Below are positions 17,194 to 25,588 of a DNA stretch of 53,570 nt, piece by piece (position 1 is the first letter of the stretch; each line of letters begins with the position of its first letter). Under the pieces are notes generated by a model, which did not search any database, had not been told where the DNA came from, and worked only from the letters and a program-made list of their open reading frames with translations. Both the position numbers and the translations under genes were made by a program. Source of the DNA: an uncultured bacterium (GTDB taxonomy: Bacteria > Cyanobacteriota > Vampirovibrionia > Gastranaerophilales > Gastranaerophilaceae); NCBI GenBank assembly GCA_946636615.1, contig CAMPBE010000006.1, positions 1 through 53,570 of the forward strand. The letters are read 5' to 3'.

Positions 17194-17720
17194 ATAATAT
17201 TTATCTTTCCGTCTAAATCAATGATTAGTTTTTCATATAATGATTTAAATTTATCGTAAAATATATTTTCTGTCCACATAATGAGAGCATCTTCATTGTT
17301 GTCCTGATAATATCCTTTACGTGTTCCGAGTGATTTAAATCCATATTTTTCATATAATGCAATTGCCGGTGAATTTCCAACTCTTACTTCAAGTGTTATA
17401 AATTTAACCATTTCTTTATAACATTCATCTATTATTGTTTTCAAAAGAGCTTCACCAATATGTTTTCTTTGATATTTAGGAGATACTGCAATATTTGTCA
17501 CATGTGCTTCTTCTAAAATATGCCAGCTTCCGCAATATGCGATCAAATCTCCCTGATCGTTGAAAACGCTGAAATATTTGGCTAACTCATTTGAAAGCTC
17601 GCTCATGAATGAATCTTTTGACCAGTGGTGATTTCCGTATGCTAACTGTTCAATTTCAATTACAGAATCCAAATCTGTTTTTTGCATAGGTTTTATTGTA
17701 ATGGTAAAAAGCTTATTCAT
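17178..17720 (-). CDS. rimI: Ribosomal protein alanine N-acetyltransferase
   Basis: A 180-residue GNAT acetyltransferase. Family features are DLDSVIEIEQLAYG at the start (typical of RimI), HVTNIAVSPKYQRKHIGEAL holding the acetyl-CoA pyrophosphate loop (QRKHIG), then LEVRVGNSPAIALYEKYGF and a C-terminal YYQDNNEDALIM. RimI acetylates the N-terminal Ala of ribosomal protein S18 and possibly others. A tail of about 20 residues goes beyond the usual length. No tsaB or tsaD neighbour is present, although those genes often accompany rimI. Confidence 0.88.
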   Translation of the reverse strand: MNKLFTITIKPMQKTDLDSVIEIEQLAYGNHHWSKDSFMSELSNELAKYFSVFNDQGDLIAYCGSWHILEEAHVTNIAVSPKYQRKHIGEALLKTIIDECYKEMVKFITLEVRVGNSPAIALYEKYGFKSLGTRKGYYQDNNEDALIMWTENIFYDKFKSLYEKLIIDLDGKINIICQTM

Positions 17721-17777
17721 ATTTTAATTTTATCATACATGCTTGTCATCGACAATTTATTAAATTTTGTTTACCTC

Positions 17778-17806
17778 TTGATAAAAGGACCTCAATATGT
17801 TAAACT
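17778..17806 (+). promoter_or_regulatory. Candidate promoter of the GGDEF gene
   Basis: TTGATA (17778-17783) and TAAACT (17801-17806) are separated by exactly 17 bases, about 35 bases before the start codon. The following leader contains AAAAAGGA as the ribosome site. Confidence 0.5.
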
Positions 17807-17841
17807 ACACTTACGAGAGAGTTTATAAAAAGGACTGAAAT

Positions 17842-18717
17842 ATGAAAAATATTGTTGTTTATACAGACAAAAATGAATCAAAGTTGGCAGACGTTTTAGC
17901 TCAAATTGAAGATGCAAATGTAAGAATTGAAAATGCAGAAAAACTTAGGGATTATGAGACATTAAATCCAGGGCTGGTAGTTGTTGAAAGTGTACCAAAT
18001 ATTAAAGATGTTCTTATGACAACAAAATTTAAAGCCCCTACGTTATTTGTAGGTGATGTTTTTAAAGGTTCAACAGTCAGAGCCGTTCTTTTTGATTTTA
18101 TAAAAACTCCTGTTGACAATATGGAGCTTGTAATTAGGGCTAATGCGCTTTTAAAATATAAAGAATTAAGAGATAAGTTGAAAACAGTTTCTACAACAGA
18201 TGAACTTACCGGTTTGCATAACAGAAAATATATGCAAGAACGTATGGAACAGGAAATTTCTCGTGCAAGACGTTACGGCAACAAACTTTCTTGCCTTTTG
18301 TTTGATTTAGACTTTTTCAAAGTTGTTAATGATATTTACGGTTACGAATGGGGCGATGTCCTTTTAAAATCAATTGCTGAAAAATTAAAACAATTAATCA
18401 GAAAAGAAGATATTTTAACTCGCTATGGTGATGAAGAATTTTTGCTTATTTTACCTAATACGTCTGAAGAAAATGCATTCTTGTTTGCCGAAAGATTCAG
18501 ACGCGACATTGAAAAGATGGAATTTATTCCTGCAGGCGAAGAAGAACGTCATCCGATAACAATTTCAGGCGGAATTTCTACTTACCCATGTATCGAAGAT
18601 ACAGAAGAAGATGCAAATACAATTATCAGATATGCTGAACATGCTTTGTATAATGCTAAAAAACGTGGAAAAAACAAGATTGTTCAATTCTCTAAATTGA
18701 ATTTGGGTGAAGGTTAA
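17842..18717 (+). CDS. Receiver-like/GGDEF protein with altered GDEEF signature
   Basis: This 291-residue protein has a degenerate response-regulator-like N-terminal domain (residues 1-110). The position of the phosphoacceptor Asp reads LVVVESVP, with Glu instead, while the conserved Lys (FIKTPVD) remains. Residues 120-285 are a GGDEF domain: TDELTGLHNRKY at the start, LLFDLDFFKVVNDIYG for metal and guanine binding, and the signature YGDEEF at 196-200 in place of GG(D/E)EF. The product inhibition site RxxD (RKED) lies at its normal five-residue distance. Cyclic-di-GMP synthesis is therefore possible but uncertain, because the second signature Gly is Asp. The protein may act as a c-di-GMP sensor. 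No membrane segment is visible. Confidence 0.88.
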   Translation: MKNIVVYTDKNESKLADVLAQIEDANVRIENAEKLRDYETLNPGLVVVESVPNIKDVLMTTKFKAPTLFVGDVFKGSTVRAVLFDFIKTPVDNMELVIRANALLKYKELRDKLKTVSTTDELTGLHNRKYMQERMEQEISRARRYGNKLSCLLFDLDFFKVVNDIYGYEWGDVLLKSIAEKLKQLIRKEDILTRYGDEEFLLILPNTSEENAFLFAERFRRDIEKMEFIPAGEEERHPITISGGISTYPCIEDTEEDANTIIRYAEHALYNAKKRGKNKIVQFSKLNLGEG

Positions 18718-19041
18718 TCTAATTTTGGCAAGTTTGCCCAACCTTACATTTTAAGTTGTTTATTATCATTTTGCACTTGATTCAGAATCTTTCTGTCATT
18801 TTGAGCAAATCAAAGGATTGATTAGCGAAATAATTTTGCTAATTAATCAGCACTGCAAAAATATTAGATGTAAAATTTTATCTATACATAAATATATTGG
18901 CTGAATAACTTCGTCACCGACGCCATTTGGCTCCTCGTAATGACAATATTTTATTAATATTTGTAAATAATTATGTAAGTTAATTTTAACATTAGCAATA
19001 TTTTCCATTTTTTTATTTTTAATTAATATATAGGGGTAAAT
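18718..19041. repeat. Intergenic region with decayed palindromic repeats
   Basis: No gene is visible in 324 bases. GTCATTTTGAG at 18794-18804 matches the end of the repeat family best seen at 8596. Further on, the minus strand of 18911-18947 reads GTCATTACGAGGAGCC followed by GGTGACGAAG, which is like a second widespread repeat type beginning GTCATTGCGAGGAGC. An imperfect TTAGCGAAAT/ATTTTGCTAA hairpin lies between. Confidence 0.5.
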
Positions 19042-20085
19042 ATGTCTGTGCAAGGAGTAAACAGCGTAAATAATATTCAACAAAAAACAGTTCAATCACC
19101 GATTGAACCACAAGCAACTGAGCCGAAAGAGGGAATTTCAGACGGCACAAAATTGTTGTTGGGAAGTTTGGCAGCACTTGCTATCGGCGGCGGCATTTAT
19201 CTTGCAACAAAAGGTAGAGGCAAAGGGGCAAATATAAAATTTCAAACTTTAGGTGATGAAGTTAAAAATCCGACAAATAATACTCAACTTGAAGAACTCC
19301 AAAAACAAGCAAAAAATTTGAAAAATAAAATAAAAGTTGCTTATCAAGAAAAATTAGAGTCTTTATTTCCAATTAAAAATTTTGATAGTTTAATTGTACA
19401 AGACGGATTTAAACAAGGTGGTAAGACTAGCATAACTTCATCGAAAGATTTTAATGAAGCAAAAGATTATATTACTCATTTACACGAAAATGACGGACCC
19501 CATAGAGATTTTTATATTCCTGCAAAACAGCTAAAAAACAAAATTTTTAATGATGTAAAATTAAAACTTGCCGATTTACAAAAAGATTCAGATTGGGTTG
19601 AATTAAGAAAAATAAGAAAAAATCTGTTAAAACAAAGAACTAAAGAAAATCGTGGCATAATAGATACTCATATTGAATTAATTGATAATATTTTTCTTTC
19701 AAAAGTTTCAAAAGATAGTTCAATTTCACAAATATTTGAAGAATTTTATGGTATGAATATTAAAGATGCTGCTAAACTTGCGAAACATTCAACACAGCAA
19801 GTTTTTGAAAAAATTGATTACAAATCAAAGTTGCGTCCGTTTGAAACTAACGGAATGAATATAAGACAATTAAAATTATCAGACTTTTTCAAAAAAGAAG
19901 TTAAAGAATGGAATAATGCAAATGATACCATTAATTCTTGTGAGGAAACATTTAAATTTTTAGATACGCAAAAACAAAAATTTATAGAGCTAAAGAAAAA
20001 TCTTGCACAAGAATTTAGGCAATCTGATGATGTTAAAACTTTAAAAGAGCTTAACCGTCAAATAGCTGAGTTATCAAAAAAATAA
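19042..20085 (+). CDS. Hypothetical single-span membrane protein (347 aa)
   Basis: I do not recognise this protein. After a 35-residue polar start (MSVQGVNSVNNIQQKTVQS) there is one hydrophobic segment (LLLGSLAALAIGGGIYLAT, residues about 37-55) followed by basic residues, so the long C-terminal part should lie in the cytoplasm if the segment acts as a simple anchor. Residues 75-347 are Lys/Glu/Asp-rich and helical, probably coiled coil at 70-100 and in the last 60 residues. AGGGG is well placed before the ATG. The N-terminal style resembles the 22590 gene. Confidence 0.7.
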   Translation: MSVQGVNSVNNIQQKTVQSPIEPQATEPKEGISDGTKLLLGSLAALAIGGGIYLATKGRGKGANIKFQTLGDEVKNPTNNTQLEELQKQAKNLKNKIKVAYQEKLESLFPIKNFDSLIVQDGFKQGGKTSITSSKDFNEAKDYITHLHENDGPHRDFYIPAKQLKNKIFNDVKLKLADLQKDSDWVELRKIRKNLLKQRTKENRGIIDTHIELIDNIFLSKVSKDSSISQIFEEFYGMNIKDAAKLAKHSTQQVFEKIDYKSKLRPFETNGMNIRQLKLSDFFKKEVKEWNNANDTINSCEETFKFLDTQKQKFIELKKNLAQEFRQSDDVKTLKELNRQIAELSKK

Positions 20086-20215
20086 GATTAATTTAATTTT
20101 CGGTATGGCAATGTTTTTCTCATTTTGTTTCTCCTTTCTGTTCTAAAACCGGAGAACTCTTTTGCATACAATTATTGTCCTGTTTTTGGGGTGCACTTCA
20201 ACTTGCCCAACAAAT

Positions 20216-20983
20216 TTATTTATTATTCACCCCATACCCAAATATTGCAAAATCGTATTTGACAGGATCTTCAGGGTCAAATTTTTTGAGATTTTCAGTT
20301 AATTCAATAACTGATTTAAAGTCGTTTGCATTTCGTTTTAAAAGTCCCATTTCTCGTGAAATTTTTGCAACATGTGTATCTAACGGGATTAACAAATCCG
20401 ATGCTGGCATGAAATCCCATATGCCAAAATCAACTTCCCCTTTTCTTACCATCCATCTGAGATACATACACATGCGCTTCATAGCACTTCCTTTTCTTGC
20501 ATCTGGAATCATAAATTTAAACCCCAATGTTTCAGGATTTTTTGCTCTGGAATAGAAATAATCAGTTATAGGAATGAACATGTTTTTCCCCCGCCCATTT
20601 GGGGAGGGGGGTAGGGGGTGGGTATATCCGTATTTGAACAATTCTTCCAGACCGCCGTCATTTTTGTATGTATTTTTAAGAATGTTGAAAATTTGGGCAA
20701 AATCTTCAGGCTTCCCAAAGCGATAATTAAAATTTCCCAACAATTTATCTTCAAAATTTAAAATAAAATTATATGGTTCATTTTGTGCAATATTTAATAA
20801 TTGATAAAGCTTTTGTATAAAAATTTCACGTCTTCCGTATGCAACTAAAGAAGCTATAAACCCCATAATCTCAATGTCTTTTTTTTCTTTAAATCTATTA
20901 GGTATTCCTATAGGATCGTCAATGAGGAAGTCTTTAGTTTCGTATTTTTGTGCAAGCTCGTCAAGTTTTGCTTTTGTAATCAT
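20216..20983 (-). CDS. TIGR02757 family (DUF2400) protein with a repeat-derived insertion
   Basis: A 255-residue protein of the TIGR02757/DUF2400 family, which has a helix-hairpin-helix-like fold but no proven function. Typical features are MGFIASLVAYGRREIFIQK near residues 40-58, KRMCMYLRWMVRKGEVDFG, and the C-terminal DTHVAKISREMGLL. An in-frame stretch HPLPPSPNGRGK near residues 119-130 is not part of the family and is encoded by a C-rich palindromic repeat (20587-20622). It falls in a loop-like region, so the protein may still be functional. It runs convergent to the preceding plus-strand gene. Confidence 0.85.
   Translation of the reverse strand: MITKAKLDELAQKYETKDFLIDDPIGIPNRFKEKKDIEIMGFIASLVAYGRREIFIQKLYQLLNIAQNEPYNFILNFEDKLLGNFNYRFGKPEDFAQIFNILKNTYKNDGGLEELFKYGYTHPLPPSPNGRGKNMFIPITDYFYSRAKNPETLGFKFMIPDARKGSAMKRMCMYLRWMVRKGEVDFGIWDFMPASDLLIPLDTHVAKISREMGLLKRNANDFKSVIELTENLKKFDPEDPVKYDFAIFGYGVNNK
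20587..20622. repeat. C-rich palindromic repeat inside a coding region
   Basis: The minus strand reads CACCCCCTACCCCCC, then TCCCCAAATGGGCGGGGG, with a CCCAAATGGG palindrome at the centre. The base composition is far more GC-rich than the surrounding gene. It is translated in frame as Pro-Leu-Pro-Pro-Ser-Pro-Asn-Gly-Arg-Gly. Similar peptides occur in many unrelated bacterial proteins where such repeats have inserted. Confidence 0.75.
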
Positions 20984-21010
20984 ATCAGTATGATATCACA
21001 AATTGAATTG

Positions 21011-22312
21011 TCATATTATTGATTTTATGAATTCTATTGATCTGTTTGAAATCATTTCGGCTTTTAATTTTTTGTTTTTGCGTTCTTTTTTGGGTAATTC
21101 TATTGGTTCTACAATTCCCCAATTAGAATTTATGGGTTGAAATTTGTCATGGCTTTCATCACTGATATATTGAGTTAGTGCACCAAGCATTGTTGTTTTG
21201 GGTAAGATTAAAAGTTCTTGATTATTAATCAACCTGCTCATATTTATACCGGCCAGCATGCCTGTTGCTATAGATTCGGTATAGCCTTCAGTTCCCGTTA
21301 GCTGACCTGCAAAAAATAGTCCTTTTCTTTTTTTGGTTTCCAATGTAGGATTTAAAATTTTTGGTGAATTGATGAATGTATTTCTGTGCATAACGCCGTA
21401 TCTTACTATATTTACATTTTCAAGCCCCGGAATGGATTGTAAAAGCTCTTTTTGGCTTCCCCATTTCAGATTTGTTTGAAATCCCACAAGGTTGAATAAT
21501 GTTTTTGCAGAATTGTCTTGTCTTAGTTGAACAACGGCGTAATTTTCTTTGCCTGTCCTTTTATCAATAAGTCCGACAGGTTTCATAGGGCCAAATCTTA
21601 AAGTGTCAACTCCTCGAGAAGCCAAAACTTCAATAGGCAGACAACTTTCAAAGAATTTTGCATTTTTTTCAAATTCTTTTAATTCAATGCGTGGGGCATT
21701 AATAAGTATGTTATAAAATTTTTCATATTGCTCTCTGTTCATTGGGCAATTGATATATGAAGCTTCACCCTTATCATATCTGCTAGCCCAAAAAGCTTTT
21801 TCAAAATCAATACTTTCTTTTTCTACAATTGGAGCAATAGCATCAAAAAAATGTAAGTGTTCACTGTTAGTAAATTTTTTAATTGATTCGGCAAGGGGTT
21901 CAGAAGTTAGAGGGCCTGAGGCAATAATCGTATAACCGCTTGGGATTTCAGTGATTTCTTCTTTGATAACATTAATGTTTGGCTTGTTTGTTATAGTATC
22001 TGTAACCGTTTGAGAAAAAAGCTCTCTATCAATTGCCAAAGCGTTTCCGGCGGGGACAGAACATTTTCTTGCAATATTTATTAATTCGCCGCCCATTAAT
22101 TCCATTTCTTTTTTTAGTAATCCTGATGCATTAGAACAATCTGAAGCTCCCAAGCTGTTTGAGCATACAAACTCCGCAAATTTATCAGTTTTATGTGCTC
22201 CTGTTGTCTTTTTAGGACGCATTTCATATAGATTAACTTTTATATTCCTTTTAGCAAGTTGTAAAGCTGCTTCTGAACCAGCCAGACCGGCACCAATTAT
22301 ATTAATTTCCAT
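21011..22312 (-). CDS. trmFO: Methylenetetrahydrofolate--tRNA-(uracil-5-)-methyltransferase
   Basis: TrmFO makes 5-methyluridine at position 54 of the tRNA T loop, using methylenetetrahydrofolate and FAD. The 433-residue protein begins with the dinucleotide motif NIIGAGLAGSEAALQLAKR, followed by the family signature YEMRPKKTTGAHKTDKFAE and CSNSLGA. VAGNAL-like (VPAGNALAIDRELFS) and GQLTGTEGYTESIATGMLAG near the C-terminus complete the pattern. Length is normal. It stands 27 bases upstream of the TIGR02757 gene on the same strand, so the two may be co-transcribed. Confidence 0.96.
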   Translation of the reverse strand: MEINIIGAGLAGSEAALQLAKRNIKVNLYEMRPKKTTGAHKTDKFAEFVCSNSLGASDCSNASGLLKKEMELMGGELINIARKCSVPAGNALAIDRELFSQTVTDTITNKPNINVIKEEITEIPSGYTIIASGPLTSEPLAESIKKFTNSEHLHFFDAIAPIVEKESIDFEKAFWASRYDKGEASYINCPMNREQYEKFYNILINAPRIELKEFEKNAKFFESCLPIEVLASRGVDTLRFGPMKPVGLIDKRTGKENYAVVQLRQDNSAKTLFNLVGFQTNLKWGSQKELLQSIPGLENVNIVRYGVMHRNTFINSPKILNPTLETKKRKGLFFAGQLTGTEGYTESIATGMLAGINMSRLINNQELLILPKTTMLGALTQYISDESHDKFQPINSNWGIVEPIELPKKERKNKKLKAEMISNRSIEFIKSII

Positions 22313-22443
22313 AGAAAGAGTTTATAATACACAAAAAACATAGTCAATTTATTATATTTTTATAGAAAATTGGGCGATTTATTTTCTAAAAATAACGTTT
22401 ATTACAATATTGTAAACTAATTGTTATATTTGTAGTAAAGAAC

Positions 22444-22472
22444 TTGCAATTATTTTTACGATTAAGTATAAT
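22444..22472 (+). promoter_or_regulatory. Promoter of the 22590 gene
   Basis: TTGCAA (22444-22449) and a consensus TATAAT (22467-22472) stand exactly 17 bases apart. The implied leader is about 110 bases before the start codon at 22590, long enough to hold regulation, but I see no known motif. Confidence 0.6.
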
Positions 22473-22589
22473 GAATACACTTAATACGTTTACTTAAACT
22501 TTCTTAAAAGAACATAGTCGAAAAGGCAATTTATGTAAATGTGATGTTTTTAAATACATGTGTAGTTATGAAATTTATAAAGTAGGGAC

Positions 22590-24524
22590 ATGTCTGTAGA
22601 AGCAATAAATAATACCCAAGTAAAAAATGTCAATCGTAATAAGAATTTACCCGTAAAACATCAGCAAACTTTCACGGGAAGTTTTAACCCAATTGTTACA
22701 GTGATGGATACTATTGATAAAGGTGGCTTTATGGCCTCATTTATTGCACAAGATGGTATCGGCATGGTAGCACCCAGAATTTATGAAGGGCTAAACCGTA
22801 ACAGAGAAAAAGATGAAAACGGTAAAAGAATCGGTCCTTTGAATTGGGAGTTTGCAAGACGTGAAGGTATCAGAGAAATTTTGAGTGGTCCTAGTGCATA
22901 TTTTATTCCACTTGGTATATTATCTTTGATTAAAAAGTATTCAGGTTCTGCTAATAATGTTCATGTAGATCATATAAATACTTTGGGTGAACATTTTGCT
23001 GAATATGCTTCTAAAAATTCATCTCAATTATCAGATTCAAAAGCATTTAAAACGGGTTATTATACTCAAGTGTTTGAAAATCTTCTATCAAATTCGACAA
23101 ATGGTCATCTTGGTGAGGCTGAATTAAAAGATTTGGCAAGTCAATTTGCTAATAATTTAGTAAAAATAGAAGAATTAAGTAGAAATAAGAATAAAAAAGA
23201 AGCAAAAGAATTGACAAGTAAGATGGTGGGAGAATACATTGATGTAAGAAAAGCTAATAGTGAAGCTTCCACAAATACCGCATCAGTAGTGATGAAAAAT
23301 GGTGAAAATGTACTAAATTCTGAAATAAAGAAATTAATACACAGTTTAACTGATTATACCGATGATGCTCTTGACAAAACCAAAAAATTTGTAAGAAAGA
23401 ATAAATCAGGTGATATAAAAGAATTTATTAAAAAATTTAATAATCATAGAATAGGAACAAGAATAGTTTCAAATATAGGCATGTGGAGTTCTGTAGTTGG
23501 ATTCTATATGCTAATTCCAAAACTCTATAATTGGGGATTGAAACATGATCCTGGTTTGAAAGGTTTAGAAGCTGCTCCTGAAGATAAAAAAGTTGAAAAT
23601 AAAAATAATCAGCCGTCATTTACCGGTGGCTTTGCATCTATTGGAGAAAAAGCCGTTAAGGGTGGTAAATTTAGCGATATTTTAAATAAATTTGAGTTTA
23701 ACGGAGCTGCAATGTCTATAACAGGTATGATAACCTTGCTTTTTGGTTTCACATTACCTGCTCGTTATATTAATGCAAAGAGTGATAAAGAGCGTAAAGA
23801 AATTTTGGTTCGTGATATTACAAGTTTTGCAGCTATTTTATTTGCGGCAAAAGCGTTGTCCAGAGGTTTTTCTGATGTGTTCGCTAAAATCTCAGGTTTA
23901 GCATTGAATACAAAACCAAAAGATCATGGAAAGAGTTTATTGCACAAAGTTAAAAATTACTTTACCGCAGGTGATGGTATTGATGTTTTATCAAGTCAAC
24001 AGATAGTTTCTAAATACAGTAATCTTTCAGGATACAAAGATGGAATAAACGGTTTCTTTGCATTCTTAAAAGAAAATGGCGGAAATGTGAAGAAAGTACT
24101 AAGTATGGATTCTGCTGTAAAAGAAAAATCCGAAGCTATAATGAAAAAATTCGGCGGTGGCAAATCATTAAAAGATGCAACATTCGAAGAAATTAATGAA
24201 GCATTTAAACAAGCTAAAGCAAATAATGCAGATGAGTTAGAAAAAATATATTCTGTATTCTCATCGCAAGATAACAAATTTATAAATAGGGCAAAAACAT
24301 TTAACAGTGCATTTGGATTTGCTTCAACATTAATACTTGTTCCGGCATTTATGATGTGGCTTGCAAGGTATTGTGAAAGAATGACAAAAAGAGCGGTTGA
24401 AAAAGAAAATGCAGCAAAAACAGCCCAAAATAATGCTGTGAATAATGTTAACAATAAAGTTACTACAACGGTAAATGCGTCAATTGTAAATCAGCCGACA
24501 ATGGCAGGATTTTTAAATAAATAA
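22590..24524 (+). CDS. Hypothetical multi-span membrane protein (644 aa)
   Basis: I do not recognise this family. The start MSVEAINNTQVKNVNRNK is polar and Asn-rich, followed by QTFTGSFNP. Hydrophobic segments occur near residues 98-113 (SAYFIPLGILSLIKK), 293-312 (MWSSVVGFYMLIPKLYNW), 373-395 (SITGMITLLFGFTLPARYI), 405-425 (SFAAILFAAKALSRG) and 570-590 (FGFASTLILVPAFMMWLARY). A second Phe-Thr-Gly motif (PSFTGGFAS) is at about 345. GTAGGGA precedes the ATG. It has its own good promoter and a bidirectional terminator, so it is a single-gene unit, likely membrane-bound. Confidence 0.75.
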   Translation: MSVEAINNTQVKNVNRNKNLPVKHQQTFTGSFNPIVTVMDTIDKGGFMASFIAQDGIGMVAPRIYEGLNRNREKDENGKRIGPLNWEFARREGIREILSGPSAYFIPLGILSLIKKYSGSANNVHVDHINTLGEHFAEYASKNSSQLSDSKAFKTGYYTQVFENLLSNSTNGHLGEAELKDLASQFANNLVKIEELSRNKNKKEAKELTSKMVGEYIDVRKANSEASTNTASVVMKNGENVLNSEIKKLIHSLTDYTDDALDKTKKFVRKNKSGDIKEFIKKFNNHRIGTRIVSNIGMWSSVVGFYMLIPKLYNWGLKHDPGLKGLEAAPEDKKVENKNNQPSFTGGFASIGEKAVKGGKFSDILNKFEFNGAAMSITGMITLLFGFTLPARYINAKSDKERKEILVRDITSFAAILFAAKALSRGFSDVFAKISGLALNTKPKDHGKSLLHKVKNYFTAGDGIDVLSSQQIVSKYSNLSGYKDGINGFFAFLKENGGNVKKVLSMDSAVKEKSEAIMKKFGGGKSLKDATFEEINEAFKQAKANNADELEKIYSVFSSQDNKFINRAKTFNSAFGFASTLILVPAFMMWLARYCERMTKRAVEKENAAKTAQNNAVNNVNNKVTTTVNASIVNQPTMAGFLNK

Positions 24525-24541
24525 AATCATAACTACAAAAT

Positions 24542-24572
24542 AAAAGAGGTCTTTACAAAAAAGGCCTCTTTT
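24542..24572. terminator. Bidirectional terminator
   Basis: AAAAGAGG (24542-24549) and CCTCTTTT (24565-24572) form a stem with further internal pairing, followed by T-runs on both strands. It separates the plus-strand membrane protein from the minus-strand DUF1858 gene. Confidence 0.75.
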
Positions 24573-24594
24573 TATTTTGATTTTATCTTTAATA

Positions 24595-24798
24595 TTAATC
24601 AGCGATAAGTGCGTTGATATCGTCAACCATTGCATCAACGTCAAAACCATGGACTTTAGCACCTGCTTCAAGATTTTCAAAATGAGCAGCAGCACATCCG
24701 ATGCAACCCAAACCGTATTTTTTGAATACTTCAACGCTTTCAGGGCATGTTTGAACGATATCCATAATGTTCATATCTTTAGTAATTTTAACAGCCAT
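24595..24798 (-). CDS. DUF1858 domain protein
   Basis: A 67-residue protein that is essentially a complete DUF1858 domain. It has the pattern seen next to hybrid cluster proteins and in some redox proteins: DMNIMDIVQTCPESVEVFKK, then GLGCIGCAAAHFE with a CxxC pair, and a C-terminal helix VDAMVDDINALIAD. The two Cys residues may form a redox disulfide or bind metal. It lies alone with AGGAGAAAG before the ATG. Partners cannot be told from this context. Confidence 0.9.
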   Translation of the reverse strand: MAVKITKDMNIMDIVQTCPESVEVFKKYGLGCIGCAAAHFENLEAGAKVHGFDVDAMVDDINALIAD

Positions 24799-24870
24799 TT
24801 TACTTTCTCCTTTTTGTTGACTTTTTAAATATTAACCTTAAATACATTATATAACAAAAAAGGATTGAAT

Positions 24871-25038
24871 ATGGAATTTTTGAAAAATTTATTTAAAGAA
24901 GATGAAAATCGTGCAGTAGGTCTTTGCAGTTTTAGAAAAAATCCGCCAAAAGAGGTTATAAGGACTGTAGTTCCTGATTTTTACACAAAAAATTTGGTAT
25001 TCATAACGAATACCAAAAATAATTTTTTATTACATTAG
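24871..25038 (+). CDS. Small hypothetical protein (55 aa)
   Basis: This short frame starts MEFLKNLFKEDENRAVGLCS and has AAAGGA placed 7 bases before the ATG, which supports translation. It is not a shadow of another gene. The last 15 codons run through the terminator hairpin at 24993-25017, an uncommon arrangement. I do not recognise the protein; it has one Cys and no membrane segment. It could be a real small protein or a chance frame. Confidence 0.45.
   Translation: MEFLKNLFKEDENRAVGLCSFRKNPPKEVIRTVVPDFYTKNLVFITNTKNNFLLH
24993..25017. terminator. Bidirectional terminator
   Basis: TTTGGTATTC (24993-25002) pairs perfectly with GAATACCAAA (25008-25017) around a 5-base loop. T-runs lie on both sides. 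It serves the minus-strand 70-residue gene and possibly the small plus-strand frame that overlaps it. Confidence 0.75.
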
Positions 25039-25247
25039 CAGTTTTCATAGCCGAAGCATTTATAACTGTCAAATCTCCTTACAATTCCTGCATTTGGGTC
25101 GTTATTTAAAACCTCTGGTCTGTTTGGATTGCCTGCAACAAGGTTATTTGTTTTTTGAGTCGTTGATATAGACGGAGTTGTAACATATCCTTTAAACCAA
25201 GATATATTGCTAATACCCGTATTAAACTTTGCTGCTTGAACAGTCAT
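25035..25247 (-). CDS. Small hypothetical protein (70 aa)
   Basis: A 70-residue unknown protein starting MTVQAAKFNTGISNISWFKG, rich in Asn, Thr and Pro, with a C-terminal KCFGYENC that holds two Cys residues. It has no signal peptide. GGGG is about 8 bases before the ATG, and a terminator lies just past the stop, so it looks like a real gene. Its N-terminal style (Met-Thr/Ser-Val-Gln) is shared with the 19042 protein. Confidence 0.6.
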   Translation of the reverse strand: MTVQAAKFNTGISNISWFKGYVTTPSISTTQKTNNLVAGNPNRPEVLNNDPNAGIVRRFDSYKCFGYENC

Positions 25248-25343
25248 AATTTACCCCAAAATAATTCCCTATATTATATATAAGTATTTTATTCCCGAAA
25301 AATTGCTTATAATAATTTGAATTATAAAGAAATGTAAACAGAT

Positions 25344-25553
25344 TTAAGCAAGAAAATCCAAATTATTAGCAGTAGTTGCGCTTCTGGCAGCAGGATGATT
25401 CAGGTTAAAACCTGAAACTTGTGCAAAAATATTATTTTCTTTTTGCGTGGGGCGTTCGCCTGTTAGGACAACAGGATTAACTTTATAAATATTTTGTGCT
25501 TGTATTGCTCTAATACTTTCCATATATAAACAAAAATCTGAAATTTTACTCAA
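25344..25553 (-). CDS. Small hypothetical protein (59-69 aa)
   Basis: An unknown protein containing IRAIQAQNIYKVNPVVLTGE and a Gln/Asn-rich remainder. The longest frame uses a TTG at 25553; an ATG ten codons in (25523) would give 59 residues. Neither has a clear ribosome site. A hairpin CTGAAAT/ATTTCAG covers the TTG region, which favours the inner ATG. The composition suits the other small proteins around it. Confidence 0.45.
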   Translation of the reverse strand: MSKISDFCLYMESIRAIQAQNIYKVNPVVLTGERPTQKENNIFAQVSGFNLNHPAARSATTANNLDFLA

Positions 25554-25588
25554 TTTCAGGTTTTTATTTTTTTGTTACATTTTTAATA

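Noticed and set aside
20101..20175. Terminator between the 347-residue gene and the TIGR02757 gene
   Set aside because: Only a weak GTTCT/AGAAC hairpin without a T-run was found, not enough to call.
23996..24454. Minus-strand frame of 152 codons inside the 644-residue gene
   Set aside because: Antisense shadow of a gene with a good promoter and ribosome site; the translation is Phe/Leu/Ser-rich and has no family signal.
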